Source: an uncultured Corynebacterium sp.
GTDB taxonomy: Bacteria; Actinomycetota; Actinomycetes; Mycobacteriales; Mycobacteriaceae
Reading direction: 5' to 3'
Assembly: GCF_947253065.1 (NCBI RefSeq)
Contig: NZ_CAMXWS010000011.1
Location: 1 to 57,728 of the forward strand
Length of the DNA stretch: 57,728 bases
Position 1 is the stretch's first letter. Each line of letters begins with the position of its first letter. Of this stretch, positions 1 through 8,728 are shown piece by piece. The position numbers and the translations under genes were made by a program. The notes under the pieces are model-generated. The model was given only the letters and a program-made list of their open reading frames with translations, did no database searches and was not told the DNA's origin.

Positions 1-72
1 GCGCGATTAGCTCAGCGGTAGAGCACTACCTCGACACGGTAGGGGTCACTGGTTCGATCCCAGTATCGCGCA
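1..72 (+). tRNA. tRNA-Val (GAC)
   Basis: Full cloverleaf. Acceptor strands are 1-7 and 65-71 with discriminator A72. The D arm is 10-24, the anticodon stem CTACC/GGTAG is 26-30/38-42, and the T arm is 48-64 with loop TTCGATC. The loop reads TCGACAC, giving anticodon GAC at 33-35. The base before the anticodon (standard position 33) is C rather than the near-universal U. No CCA is encoded. The window starts exactly at the first base. Confidence 0.93.
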
Positions 73-89
73 CAGGGCGAAAGCCCGAT

Positions 90-165
90 GCGGATGTAGC
101 GCAGTTGGTAGCGCATCACCTTGCCAAGGTGAGGGTCGCGAGTTCGAGTCTCGTCATCCGCTCCA
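90..165 (+). tRNA. tRNA-Gly (GCC)
   Basis: Acceptor GCGGATG at 90-96 pairs with CATCCGC at 155-161. The discriminator is U162 and CCA is encoded at 163-165. The anticodon loop TTGCCAA gives GCC, reading GGC and GGU glycine codons. It lies 17 nt after the valine tRNA, so the two are probably co-transcribed. Confidence 0.96.
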
Positions 166-216
166 CTCCCCCAGTTGCTGGATTCATTTCCGGGCAGCTG
201 GGGTTATTCTTTTGCC

Positions 217-885
217 ATGACTGGAACCAACACCTCCCCAAAAACACACGAAGAAATCATTGGTGCGGACACCCCCGCTGAGGAAGTACGTGCTGTGGCG
301 ATCACGACGACATTCGGATCCTTCACCGCGTCAGGCACCTCTGGGGCACTCGGCAACGATGCGGACAAGGAAGTCATGTTGGCGCTGCGCGAATGGGCTG
401 ATGTCATCCTGGTCGGTTCCGGCACGGTCAAGGCCGAGGATTATGGCCCAGCAGCTACCGCGATGGCGGTCGTGTCACGTTCATTAGATTTCGACACAAC
501 TACAAAATTATTCTCCGGTACGCCCCCGCTGATCCTCACGCCGGACAAGTCACTGACTGACCCGGAACTACAGGACAGGCGAGATGCCCTTGCCCAGGTG
601 GGCGCAGAACTCATCGGGACGGGCACGGGCGAGCCGCAAGCAATCGTCGATAAGCTTCGTGCCCGCGGTTACGGCCGCATCGTGTGCGAAGGAGGCCCGT
701 CGCTGTATGCCACGATGTTCGAAGCATCGCTTATCGACGTCCTCCACCTCACCTGCTCACCCCACGTCAACGGCGAACCATCAGGCCTTGACGGCAATAT
801 CGATGTGGAGCTCGAATTGGAAGATGTTTACTCCGCTGGCTCGCATATCTTCGCTCGCTACCGGCGGGTAAGCGCGGAAAACTAG
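217..885 (+). CDS. RibD C-terminal-domain (pyrimidine/dihydrofolate-reductase-like) protein
   Basis: A protein of 222 residues consisting of one RibD_C/DHFR-like fold, without the deaminase half of bifunctional RibD. The typical motifs are present: ADVILVGSGTVKAEDYGP in the first half and CEGGPSLYATMFEASLID near residue 165. In M. tuberculosis the syntenic gene Rv2671 stands next to aftC and has dihydrofolate-reductase-like activity, so an NADPH-dependent pteridine or pyrimidine reductase is likely. The ATG at 217 is chosen because TATTCT at 205-210 sits 6 nt before it, consistent with a leaderless mRNA. An in-frame TTG at 175 exists. The gene carries two copies of the 11-mer repeat, in opposite orientation. 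Confidence 0.8.
   Translation: MTGTNTSPKTHEEIIGADTPAEEVRAVAITTTFGSFTASGTSGALGNDADKEVMLALREWADVILVGSGTVKAEDYGPAATAMAVVSRSLDFDTTTKLFSGTPPLILTPDKSLTDPELQDRRDALAQVGAELIGTGTGEPQAIVDKLRARGYGRIVCEGGPSLYATMFEASLIDVLHLTCSPHVNGEPSGLDGNIDVELELEDVYSAGSHIFARYRRVSAEN
645..655 (+). repeat. CGTCGATAAGC motif, copy 1
   Basis: Inside the RibD-like gene, read as VDK in its frame. Followed by T, not G. Confidence 0.9.
728..739 (-). repeat. CGTCGATAAGCG motif, copy 2
   Basis: Same gene as copy 1 but inverted, 72 bp away; read as LID. Confidence 0.9.
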
Positions 886-922
886 TTTCGCTTTAGTAGT
901 TTTGGGTGCTGTGACTACCCGC

Positions 923-2158
923 ATGAACGCCCTTCGCACGACCTGGTCCTCCCCCGCTACGGAGGAACCACAACGCTGGTCGGCTGTGGCGAGCGCGTTC
1001 CTGTGGCCGCTGGCCCTGTTCCTCGTTGCGCACCGCCTCTTGGTCATGGCGCTTCCGGGTGGCAAGACCGATGATTTCACCACGGTGTGGTCAGCTGCGC
1101 GGCGGTTTGTTCTGCGCGAGCCGGTATACAACGAGATCTACCACCACGTCGATCCGCACTATCTGTACAACCCGGGCGCGACATTGTTGTTGTCCCCTCT
1201 GGGTCTGACTGGCAATACCGATGCGATGCGTTCGCTGTTCATCCTGTTCAACGCCGTATGCATCATCGGTGCACTGGCATGGTTGACGCGACTTGGCGGG
1301 TTCCCACTGCGTGGCCCAGTCTTTCCGGGGGCTGTGGCGCTGGCATTTCTCACGGAAGCAGTGACGAATACCCTCACCTTTGCCAATATCAACGGCGTGC
1401 TGCTGTTGGGCCTGACAGCCTTTTTGGCATGGCTGCTCGCCGCGGGCGCTGGCTCGTCGTGGGCTGCCGGCGTAGTGCTGGGCCTGTGCATTCTGGTCAA
1501 GCCGATGTTCGCGCCTTTGATGTTGCTCCCACTGCTGCGATTGGATTGGCGTGCGCTCAGCAGTGGGATCGTCGTGCCTATCGTGTTCAATGCGATCGCC
1601 TGGCCGCTGACCCCGGGGGCACGTGACTACATCGATGTTGTCGCCCCGTATCTGAAGCAGACGCGCGATTATGCGAATTCCTCGCTGGCTGGTGCTGCGG
1701 TCTATTTCGACATGCCGGGCTGGCTGCACGGGGCCTTTTTCCTGTTGTTTGCCGCTACTGTGCTCGTCGCAGTGGTATTCCTCGCACGCTTCCGCTTCAC
1801 CGCAGAGTGGGTTTGGGCGGCGACCACGGCAGCGGTGCTGCTCGCTGGTGTCTGCCTGTTGTCCTCGCTGGGGCAGGCGTATTACTCCATGATGTTCTTC
1901 CCCGCGATTTTCACCGTCGGCAGTGCGCTAAGCGCTTTGCGCTCCCCTTCTGCATGGGCGGGAATAATCCTGTGCTTGTCGCCGCTGACGTGGGTAGTGG
2001 AAGGCCACGTTGTCACCGGCCGCTGGTTGAATACCTTCCTGCCCACCGTGGGCTGGGCCGTCTTCATCGTTGCGGTCGCTGCTTGGGTTGTGGCCCTCAC
2101 TCGCTTTCAACAACCGGAAAGGACGCACGTTCATGGCGGACAACACAAATTACAGTGA
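923..2158 (+). CDS. aftC: AftC-like alpha-1,3-arabinofuranosyltransferase (GT-C, GT87 family)
   Basis: A polytopic membrane protein of about 411 residues with roughly ten hydrophobic segments, of GT87/DUF2029 type. After the first membrane segment the extracytoplasmic loop holds GGKTDDFTTVWSAARRF. Its adjacent acidic residues match the catalytic Asp pair expected of GT-C enzymes that use decaprenyl-phospho-arabinose. AftC adds alpha-1,3 branches to arabinogalactan and arabinan in the mycolata cell wall. The assignment rests on family plus gene order, since in M. tuberculosis Rv2671, aftC (Rv2673) and msrB (Rv2674) are neighbours. The start could also be GTG 911 or TTG 902. The 3' end overlaps msrB by 26 nt. 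Confidence 0.72.
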   Translation: MNALRTTWSSPATEEPQRWSAVASAFLWPLALFLVAHRLLVMALPGGKTDDFTTVWSAARRFVLREPVYNEIYHHVDPHYLYNPGATLLLSPLGLTGNTDAMRSLFILFNAVCIIGALAWLTRLGGFPLRGPVFPGAVALAFLTEAVTNTLTFANINGVLLLGLTAFLAWLLAAGAGSSWAAGVVLGLCILVKPMFAPLMLLPLLRLDWRALSSGIVVPIVFNAIAWPLTPGARDYIDVVAPYLKQTRDYANSSLAGAAVYFDMPGWLHGAFFLLFAATVLVAVVFLARFRFTAEWVWAATTAAVLLAGVCLLSSLGQAYYSMMFFPAIFTVGSALSALRSPSAWAGIILCLSPLTWVVEGHVVTGRWLNTFLPTVGWAVFIVAVAAWVVALTRFQQPERTHVHGGQHKLQ

Positions 2159-2552
2159 CTGGACCGAACAGCAGTGGCGCGAGCGCTTAAGTCCGGAAGA
2201 GTATTACGTGCTGCGCGAGGCCGGCACGGAGCCACCGGGGGTGGGCAAGTACACCAACACCACTACTGAGGGCGTCTACCGCTGCCGGGCATGCAATGAG
2301 GAACTCTTCCGCTCCACCGAAAAATTCGAATCCCATTGCGGTTGGCCGTCCTTCTTCTCGCCCCTGGCAGGCGACAAGATCATTGAGCGCGAGGACCGCT
2401 CGCTGGGCATGGTCCGCACCGAAGTGTTGTGCGCCAATTGCAATTCGCACCTCGGTCATGTCTTCGCTGGCGAAGGCTATAACACCCCTACTGATCTGCG
2501 TTATTGCATTAACTCGATCAGCATGACGCTGGAGGAAAAGCCAGTCCAGTAG
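2133..2552 (+). CDS. msrB: Peptide-methionine (R)-S-oxide reductase MsrB
   Basis: A protein of 139 residues, the usual MsrB length. It reduces methionine-R-sulfoxide in proteins, with thioredoxin as the usual donor. Two CxxC zinc motifs (CRAC and CANC) flank the core SHCGWPSFFSPL. The catalytic Cys lies in RYCINSISM near the C-terminus. HLGHVF is also typical. The ATG at 2133 is preceded by GGAAAGG at 2116-2122. The start lies inside the end of aftC, so translation is probably coupled. Transcription ends at the hairpin at 2596-2631. Confidence 0.95.
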   Translation: MADNTNYSDWTEQQWRERLSPEEYYVLREAGTEPPGVGKYTNTTTEGVYRCRACNEELFRSTEKFESHCGWPSFFSPLAGDKIIEREDRSLGMVRTEVLCANCNSHLGHVFAGEGYNTPTDLRYCINSISMTLEEKPVQ

Positions 2553-2595
2553 TCACGCGACTTCATACTGGCCACGCTCTAGATAAACAGAATAA

Positions 2596-2631
2596 AACGC
2601 CTGTTCACGCGAAAATGCGTGGACAGGCGTT
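2596..2631. terminator. Bidirectional terminator between msrB and hemQ
   Basis: A perfect 15-bp inverted repeat, AACGCCTGTTCACGC at 2596-2610 and GCGTGGACAGGCGTT at 2617-2631 (one G-T pair across the stem centre), with a 6-nt loop. The left side is AATAAAA, which gives a U-tract to transcripts from the minus strand (hemQ). It lies between two convergent stop codons. Confidence 0.85.
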
Positions 2632-2652
2632 CGTCGCTAAGCGAACTGTTGC

Positions 2653-3354
2653 TTAAGGCAAGACCTCGATGATCTCTGCGACGTCCTTCACGCGACGGCC
2701 AGAGAAGAACGGCAGCTCCTCGCGCACGTGCAGGCGTGCCTCGGTATAGCGCATCTTGTGCATCAAATCGGAGATGCGCTCCAGGGTCGGAGCCTCAAAT
2801 GCCAACATCCACTCGTAATCGCCGAGCGAAAATGCCGACATCGTGTTGGCGCGAACATCCTTGTAGTCGGCTGCGGCCTGACCATGCTCGATAAGCAGCT
2901 GACGGCGCTTGTCCGCGTCCATGATGTACCAGTCGTACGAACGGGTGAATGGGTAGACCGTGATCCAATCTTGTGGCTCTTCGCCCATGATGAATGCCGG
3001 AAGGTGGCCACGGTTGAACTCGGCCGGACGGTGCAGGCCCACGCCGATCCAGAACACCTCGAGGCACTTGCCAAAAACGGTAGTGCGGCGGAAATCGTTG
3101 TACGCCTTCTGCAGATCAGAGAATTCTTCGGCATGCCACCAGATCATCACATCCGCCTCAGAGCGGATGCCGGAGATGTCGTAGATGCCGCGAACAACGA
3201 CCTTGTCCTCTTCCTCGAGGCCGGCAAAGAACTTCTTCGCCTCAGCGATGACGTCTGCGCGATCGTTTCCGAGCGCACCCGGAATGATGCGGAACGTTGC
3301 CCACTGGGCATAACGCTGGGTGTTATTGAGCTTTTCAAGGTCCGGCTGTGCCAT
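2653..3354 (-). CDS. hemQ: Coproheme decarboxylase (HemQ/ChdC, chlorite-dismutase family)
   Basis: A protein of 233 residues. It performs the last step of the coproporphyrin-dependent haem route, oxidatively decarboxylating coproheme propionates to give haem b in the cytoplasm. The expected actinobacterial residues are seen: catalytic Tyr134 in VYPF, proximal His157 in IEHGQ, and distal His117 in GHLPAF. The sequence YDWYIMD follows. The ATG has an AAAGGA ribosome-binding site about 10 nt upstream. The gene is convergent with msrB. Mtb keeps the same family (Rv2676c) at the same place. hemE and hemY, which accompany it in mycobacteria, are not in this window. Confidence 0.93.
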   Translation of the reverse strand: MAQPDLEKLNNTQRYAQWATFRIIPGALGNDRADVIAEAKKFFAGLEEEDKVVVRGIYDISGIRSEADVMIWWHAEEFSDLQKAYNDFRRTTVFGKCLEVFWIGVGLHRPAEFNRGHLPAFIMGEEPQDWITVYPFTRSYDWYIMDADKRRQLLIEHGQAAADYKDVRANTMSAFSLGDYEWMLAFEAPTLERISDLMHKMRYTEARLHVREELPFFSGRRVKDVAEIIEVLP

Positions 3355-3483
3355 GGAGGCGCATCCTTTCTTCCCGCATGGGACTATCCAACAAAAGTTC
3401 TATCGATATCCTACCCCGCGCCATGGGGAAGCTAACGGCGCGCCTCCACAGTTTGGAGGCAGCCACTGGATAGCTTGGAACGC

Positions 3484-4143
3484 GTGACACATTCGGACCA
3501 CCCGCATCTCTCCGCCGCTCCCTCCCCTGCGTCTAATTCCGCGGCTCACACCGCAGCTAATGGGGAGTCTGCAACCATCCCTGCCGAATTCAATGAGGCA
3601 GTGGAATCGATGCATCGTGCACAGTTGCGGCCGGAGATCAGCCTCGGCACCATTCGTCCGCCGCAGCGCCCCGCGCCGTACAGCCATGCAGTGGGCCTTG
3701 AGGTGCAACAGCTTGACGACGACGCCCCAATCCCCACCGACTCCCAAGGCGATGCCTTCGGACGATTGATCCTTCTCTACTCCCCTTCCTCGGAGGAGGC
3801 ATGGGAAGGTTCGATGCGTCTCGTCGCCTATATCCAGGCCGATATGGACGATGCCGTGGCTTCCGACCCATTGCTGCCGGATGTCGCATGGCAGTGGCTC
3901 GGCGAGTCCCTGGCTGAGACTGGTGCTGATTACACCAATCTTGGTGGCACGGTGACTTCTACCGCCTCAGTCCGCTTCGGTGAGATCGGTGGCCCGCCAC
4001 GCGCATACCAGATTGAAATGCGTGCCTCCTGGACCGCGACCGGCACTGACCTCTCACACCACGTCGAGGCGTTCTCAAAGGTGCTCGCTCACGTCGCTGG
4101 CTTGCCGCCGGAAGGCGTTGCCGGCATTGATGGTCGCCGCTAA
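3484..4143 (+). CDS. DUF3000 family protein
   Basis: A protein of about 219 residues of the actinobacterial DUF3000 family, function unknown. The first 35 residues are low-complexity and rich in Ser, Pro and Ala. The folded part begins near the sequence IPAEFNEAVESMHRA and ends with LPPEGVAGIDGRR. No catalytic motif is evident. GTG at 3484 is preferred because TAGCTT (3471-3476) lies 7 nt upstream, fitting a leaderless transcript; TTG 3475 is an alternative. The RNase D gene follows after 6 nt, as in M. tuberculosis (Rv2680-Rv2681), so a shared transcript is likely. Confidence 0.78.
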   Translation: MTHSDHPHLSAAPSPASNSAAHTAANGESATIPAEFNEAVESMHRAQLRPEISLGTIRPPQRPAPYSHAVGLEVQQLDDDAPIPTDSQGDAFGRLILLYSPSSEEAWEGSMRLVAYIQADMDDAVASDPLLPDVAWQWLGESLAETGADYTNLGGTVTSTASVRFGEIGGPPRAYQIEMRASWTATGTDLSHHVEAFSKVLAHVAGLPPEGVAGIDGRR

Positions 4144-4149
4144 TCCGCG

Positions 4150-5364
4150 ATGCGGCACAACCCACAGCGTTCAGCAGACACCACGGATTTTGAGCTCGCG
4201 GCCACGCCGGATGCTTATCGACGCGCCGCCGACGCCCTTTCCGCCGGCCGTGGCCCATTCGCTATCGACACCGAACGTGCGTCGGCCTACCGTTATGACG
4301 ACCGCGCGTTCTTAGTTCAGATCTATCGCCGCGACGCCGGGACCTTTCTGCTCGCCCCAGAAGGCCACCGCGTTGAGCTCGAGGAGATCATCGCTCCTGT
4401 AGTCAACGGTGGCGATTGGATAGTTCACGCTGCACCTGAAGACCTGCCCAGCCTGGCTGAATTAGGCCTATATCCCGGCACACTCTTCGACACCGCGCTG
4501 GCCGGACGCATCGCTGGCTTTGATAAGCCCAACCTGGGCGCCATGGTCGAAGAATTCTGCGGCATCACCCTGGAAAAAGGCCATGGCCGCGAAGATTGGT
4601 CTGAAGTTCCGCTGCCCGCTGATTGGCTGAAATATGCCGCCGAAGACGTCATCTACCTCAATGAGCTCGCCGAAGCTCAGGCTGAGCTGCTCGCTGCCGA
4701 GGGAAAGCTCGATTTCGCTGATGAGGAGTTCGCCTTCATCGTCGCTGAATATGAGGACTTTCAGCCAGCGACCAAGACCTGGCGGGACCTCAAGGGGGTC
4801 TCACACCTCAAATCACGCAAATCCCTCGCCGTGGCCAAAGCACTGTGGGAAAAGCGCGATGCGCAGGCTCGCAGCCGTGATATTTCCCCGTCCCAGATTT
4901 TGAACAACAAGGCACTCGTGGCAATCGCCAAAGAACTACCTCGCACGCCACAAGAACTTGGCTCTATTTCGGGCTTTCCCCGTCGCCGCCGCGGCGCGGT
5001 GAACGCCTGGTTCCGCGTACTCCGCGAGATCTACGCATCGGATCCTGGCACCTGGCCGGACCAAACCCAGCGTGAGGATGACGGATCAGCCCCCGGTAAA
5101 TCTGCTTGGCAACGCCATCACCCTGACTCCTGGGAGGCACTGCAGGCCATGCGCTCTGCAGTAGCATCCACCGCTTTCGACATGAAGGTGCAGCCTGAAG
5201 TACTGCTCACGCCAGCGATCTTGCGCGAAGCAGTGTGGACGGTGACCAATGAGCCAGGCCCGTGGAGCACCCACCAAGCAGCTATTCTGCTCCGCTCACT
5301 CGGGGCACGTGAATGGCAGATCGCCGAAGTCGCCCCATTACTCGGCTCGCTTGAAACCGAGTAG
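4150..5364 (+). CDS. rnd: Ribonuclease D-like 3'-5' exoribonuclease with HRDC domain
   Basis: A protein of 404 residues. The DEDDy exonuclease core has FAIDTERAS (Asp40, Glu42), the HAAPEDLPSL segment with the third acidic residue, and YAAEDVIYL carrying the Tyr and last Asp. An HRDC domain follows around residues 215-300 and a C-terminal extension reaches 404. RNase D enzymes trim the 3' ends of tRNA precursors and other stable RNAs. It starts 6 nt after the DUF3000 stop. Its stop lies 2 nt from the stop of the convergent dxs gene, leaving no room for a separate terminator. Confidence 0.9.
   Translation: MRHNPQRSADTTDFELAATPDAYRRAADALSAGRGPFAIDTERASAYRYDDRAFLVQIYRRDAGTFLLAPEGHRVELEEIIAPVVNGGDWIVHAAPEDLPSLAELGLYPGTLFDTALAGRIAGFDKPNLGAMVEEFCGITLEKGHGREDWSEVPLPADWLKYAAEDVIYLNELAEAQAELLAAEGKLDFADEEFAFIVAEYEDFQPATKTWRDLKGVSHLKSRKSLAVAKALWEKRDAQARSRDISPSQILNNKALVAIAKELPRTPQELGSISGFPRRRRGAVNAWFRVLREIYASDPGTWPDQTQREDDGSAPGKSAWQRHHPDSWEALQAMRSAVASTAFDMKVQPEVLLTPAILREAVWTVTNEPGPWSTHQAAILLRSLGAREWQIAEVAPLLGSLETE
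4213..4223 (-). repeat. CGTCGATAAGC motif, copy 3
   Basis: Inside rnd, in a third frame (AYRR). Confidence 0.9.
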
Positions 5365-5366
5365 AA

Positions 5367-7289
5367 CTACAGGTTTTTAATCCACGCTTCGATAGCCGCC
5401 TGAGCCGAATCTGCATCCAAGCCCACATCAGCGATGAGCTGCGAACGCGATGCGTGCTGCGGGAAGACATCCGGGAATGCGAGATGACGCAGCGGCGTAT
5501 CCACCTCAGCGGCATTGAGAACTTCGCCCAGTGCGGAACCGATGCCACCGCGGACCACACCATCTTCGTACACCACGACCATGTCGGCGCTCGCCGCCAT
5601 GTCAACCAGTTCAGGATTGATCGGCACAATCCAACGCGGGTCCACCACTGTGATGCGGTGGCCTTTCTTGTTCAGGCTCTCTGCGACTTGGACCGCGAAC
5701 TCAGCAAATTCACCGATGGCCACGATGAGGACCTCGGGTGTTGCATCATCGCTGCTCTCACCATCTCCGGCTGCTGGCTCGACCAGAACATCGCAACCGC
5801 CGTCAGTTCGACGCACAGCCTCGATCGCAGGACCGACATCGCCCTTGGGGAATCGGACCACGGTCGGGCCATCATCGACCGCGATTGCCTCACGGAATTC
5901 CTCACGCAGGGTGTCCGCATCACGCGGAGCCGCCACGCGGATACCTGGCACAATCGATGTGATCGCCATATCCCACACACCGTTGTGGCTTGCGCCATCA
6001 CTACCGGTGATACCGGCACGATCCAGCACCAACGTGACCGGCTGATTGATCAAGCCGACATCCATGAGCAGCTGATCAAACGCACGGTTGAGGAATGTGG
6101 AGTACACCGCGACGACCGGATGCAATCCGCCCAGCGCCATACCGGACGCAGAGGTCACTGCATGCTGCTCGGCGATGCCGACATCGAAGAAGCGGGACGG
6201 GAATTGCTCCGCAAAAGGCGTCAGACCTGTCGGACCTGCCATCGCGGCGGTCAGCGCAACGATATCTTCACGCTCATGTGCTGCACGCAGCAGTTCCTCC
6301 GAGAAGACAGAGGTCCAGCCCGGACGGGACGTGCCCAGCGACTCACCGGTGACCGGATCAATCGCACCGGTCGAGTGCATCTGGTCGGCCTCATTATTCA
6401 CCGCGGGGGCGAAACCATGGCCCTTCTCAGTTGCCACGTGAATGATCAGCGGACCATCATGCTGCTTCGCATACGCCAGCGCAGTCATCAAGGCCTCGAT
6501 GTCGTGCCCCTCAATCGGGCCGACATATTTCATGCCCAGGTCTTGGAACATCTGCGTGGTCACTACCTGGTGCTTGATGCCCTCTTTGACTGCCTGCAAC
6601 GCACCGAACGCACGCTCACCTACCCAGCCCATGGACTTCAAGGTGCGCTTGCCTTGCTGCATCACCTCGTCATAGCCAGGCTGAATCCGGATCTGTGCGA
6701 TCTGGGATTTCAAATCCTCCAGGTTGCGGGCAAAGCCACCGATCGTCGGCGAATAGGAGCGACCGTTGTCATTGACCACGATCACCACATTGCGGTTGCC
6801 CGCAGCGATATTGTTCAACGCTTCCCAGCACATGCCACCGGTGAGAGCACCATCACCGACAACAGCGACGACATTGTCTGCACCATGGCCTTGCAGCACC
6901 TTCGCCTTCGAAAGCCCATCGGCGTACGACAACGCCGCGGATGCGTGCGAGGACTCAGTCCAGTCATGCTCAGACTCACTGCGACTGGTGTACCCAGACA
7001 GGCCATCTTTTTGGCGGAGAGTATCAAATTCGCCAACACGTCCCGTGAGAATTTTGTGCACGTAAGACTGGTGCGACGTATCAAACAGGATCGGCTCCTG
7101 CGGTGAGTCGAATACCGCGTGCAACGCGATCGTCAGCTCAACGACACCGAGGTTCGGGCCGAGGTGCCCGCCTGTTTTAGAGACCTTTTGAATGAGGAAT
7201 TCGCGGATTTCACGAGCAAGGCGGTCGAGTTCCTCCGCCGACATACGCTTCAAGTCAGCGGGAAGGTTGAGGTGGTCAAGCCTACTCAC
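5367..7289 (-). CDS. dxs: 1-deoxy-D-xylulose-5-phosphate synthase
   Basis: A protein of 640 residues. It condenses pyruvate and glyceraldehyde-3-phosphate with thiamine diphosphate to DXP, the entry to MEP isoprenoid synthesis. The TPP/Mg site GDGALTGG is near residue 145, with NDN about 28 residues later. The transketolase pyrimidine domain holds DRAGITGSDGASHNG. The GTG at 7289 gives VSRLDHLNLPADLK, which lines up residue for residue with the start I recall for C. glutamicum Dxs, and GAAGGAG stands about 12 nt upstream. The frame stays open to an ATG at 7367, which would add 26 residues unlike the family. Confidence 0.95.
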   Translation of the reverse strand: MSRLDHLNLPADLKRMSAEELDRLAREIREFLIQKVSKTGGHLGPNLGVVELTIALHAVFDSPQEPILFDTSHQSYVHKILTGRVGEFDTLRQKDGLSGYTSRSESEHDWTESSHASAALSYADGLSKAKVLQGHGADNVVAVVGDGALTGGMCWEALNNIAAGNRNVVIVVNDNGRSYSPTIGGFARNLEDLKSQIAQIRIQPGYDEVMQQGKRTLKSMGWVGERAFGALQAVKEGIKHQVVTTQMFQDLGMKYVGPIEGHDIEALMTALAYAKQHDGPLIIHVATEKGHGFAPAVNNEADQMHSTGAIDPVTGESLGTSRPGWTSVFSEELLRAAHEREDIVALTAAMAGPTGLTPFAEQFPSRFFDVGIAEQHAVTSASGMALGGLHPVVAVYSTFLNRAFDQLLMDVGLINQPVTLVLDRAGITGSDGASHNGVWDMAITSIVPGIRVAAPRDADTLREEFREAIAVDDGPTVVRFPKGDVGPAIEAVRRTDGGCDVLVEPAAGDGESSDDATPEVLIVAIGEFAEFAVQVAESLNKKGHRITVVDPRWIVPINPELVDMAASADMVVVYEDGVVRGGIGSALGEVLNAAEVDTPLRHLAFPDVFPQHASRSQLIADVGLDADSAQAAIEAWIKNL

Positions 7290-7404
7290 TTTTCGTCTTG
7301 GCTCCTTCTCAGCGAATTCTCTCCCGCCTGTATCACCCCAGTTAGGGCAATCATTAGCGGTCTTCATCGTTTGGACTAGTTTACACGCTAGCCCAGCAAA
7401 ACCA

Positions 7405-8721
7405 TTATTTTCCGTGGGCCGGAATCAGACTGGTCAGCACTTCGAAGTGGTGAGTGTTCGGGAATGCGTCGATAAGCGCCATGTGCTCGACAACATAGCC
7501 TGCTTCGCCCCAGGCAAAGAGGTCGCGGGCAAATGTCGCCGGGTCACAACCGATGTGAATCACTCGCTGTGGTTCACGCGCTGCTACTGCTTTAACGACT
7601 TCTTCACCCGCCCCCGTGCGCGGTGGATCAAGCACGACCAACCCCGGATCGGGCAAGGCGTCGATGCTGGCTTCGACCTTTTGGTTGCGTACCTCAACAT
7701 CGAAGTGCTCCAGTACGGGCTGTTTTGAGCGGGTCGCTGCCGCCGAATAATCCACGCTGACCACCTGGGCGCCAGTGCCTAGTGCCTCGCTGATCTGCGG
7801 GACGAAGAGTCCGACACCGCCATAAAGGTCCCACCCAATGGGACGGGCATACGTGTCTTGCGCCCACTTAGCGATGTAGCCGCAATAGGTCGCCGGCGCG
7901 GACGTGTGTGCCTGCCAGAATGCCGTTGGCGGAAAGGTGAACACAGACTCTCCTAGTCCGCTCCCCACCGGCGCCGGCACGGCCTGCGTGACATTCTCTT
8001 CGCCTTCAATGCGCGTTTGGATCCGCTCAATGCGCTTGCCTCGCTGAGCACGCTGTGTTTCCACGACATGGCGCCGGCCGCGTGAATCCATGACAACGAC
8101 CAATTCCGCACCGGGTGTGAACGTGCGTGCGTCCTCGCCCACGATTCCGTCTTGCACTTCGTCGCCCACTTGCGTGCATCGAATTCCTGAAATCACATCG
8201 TGGCTTTTCGCCTTACGCATTCCAGCACGCCCATCGGGTCCAACGCCGAACCGGACGCGTGTGCGCCAGCCTGTTTGCGGGGCGAGAGCTTCCTGCTCAA
8301 GATCGGAGGCGAGATCGAATCCGGTGAGCACGCCACTGCTCTTAGCAAATTTATCCAGCTGCCCTACCAGGATCTCACGCTTAAACCGCTGCTGTGCAGC
8401 CGGTGCGATATGCGAATAATCGCAACATCCAGCACCTGCCTTTGCTGCTGGGCACATCGGGTCCACACGATCAGTAGACGGTGCCTCGATCGATGTCGCC
8501 GTCCCGCGCGCCCAATTCTTCTTCACCCGGGTCAAGGTCACTCGAGCGGTATCACCAGGGATCGCCCCGGCGACAAAGACCACTCGCCCATCAGGCGCTT
8601 GCGCGATGGCCTCCCCGCCGTGCGCCATGGCGGTGGGAGTGAGTGTGAGTTCATCTCCCACATTGAGGTTGGAAGGTGCCCCTGGTGCGGAGGCAGAAGA
8701 CATTGAGGGTTGGTCGTCCAT
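7405..8721 (-). CDS. TrmA/RumA-family class I SAM-dependent RNA (uracil-5) methyltransferase
   Basis: A protein of 438 residues. The N-terminal TRAM domain is at about 20-80. A Cys cluster (Cys90, Cys99, Cys100, with a later Cys in GIRCTQVG) resembles the 4Fe-4S ligands of RumA. A SAM-binding fold follows (YGGVGLFVP), then VVLDPPRTGAG and the catalytic Cys392 in HIGCDPATFARDL. It is expected to methylate uridine C5 in tRNA or 23S rRNA; the exact target cannot be read from sequence. It starts 7 nt after the DUF3710 stop and is probably in the same operon. Rv2689c is the M. tuberculosis counterpart. Confidence 0.87.
   Translation of the reverse strand: MDDQPSMSSASAPGAPSNLNVGDELTLTPTAMAHGGEAIAQAPDGRVVFVAGAIPGDTARVTLTRVKKNWARGTATSIEAPSTDRVDPMCPAAKAGAGCCDYSHIAPAAQQRFKREILVGQLDKFAKSSGVLTGFDLASDLEQEALAPQTGWRTRVRFGVGPDGRAGMRKAKSHDVISGIRCTQVGDEVQDGIVGEDARTFTPGAELVVVMDSRGRRHVVETQRAQRGKRIERIQTRIEGEENVTQAVPAPVGSGLGESVFTFPPTAFWQAHTSAPATYCGYIAKWAQDTYARPIGWDLYGGVGLFVPQISEALGTGAQVVSVDYSAAATRSKQPVLEHFDVEVRNQKVEASIDALPDPGLVVLDPPRTGAGEEVVKAVAAREPQRVIHIGCDPATFARDLFAWGEAGYVVEHMALIDAFPNTHHFEVLTSLIPAHGK
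7467..7478 (+). repeat. CGTCGATAAGCG motif, copy 4
   Basis: Near the 3' end of the TrmA-like gene (LID in its sense strand). Confidence 0.9.
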
Positions 8722-8728
8722 TGAAGGT

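Noticed and set aside
5454..7106. Long plus-strand open frame (550 codons) over dxs
   Set aside because: Fully antisense to a well-supported dxs gene. Its translation is His/Arg/Asp-rich with no domain, and it reflects codon structure of the real gene.
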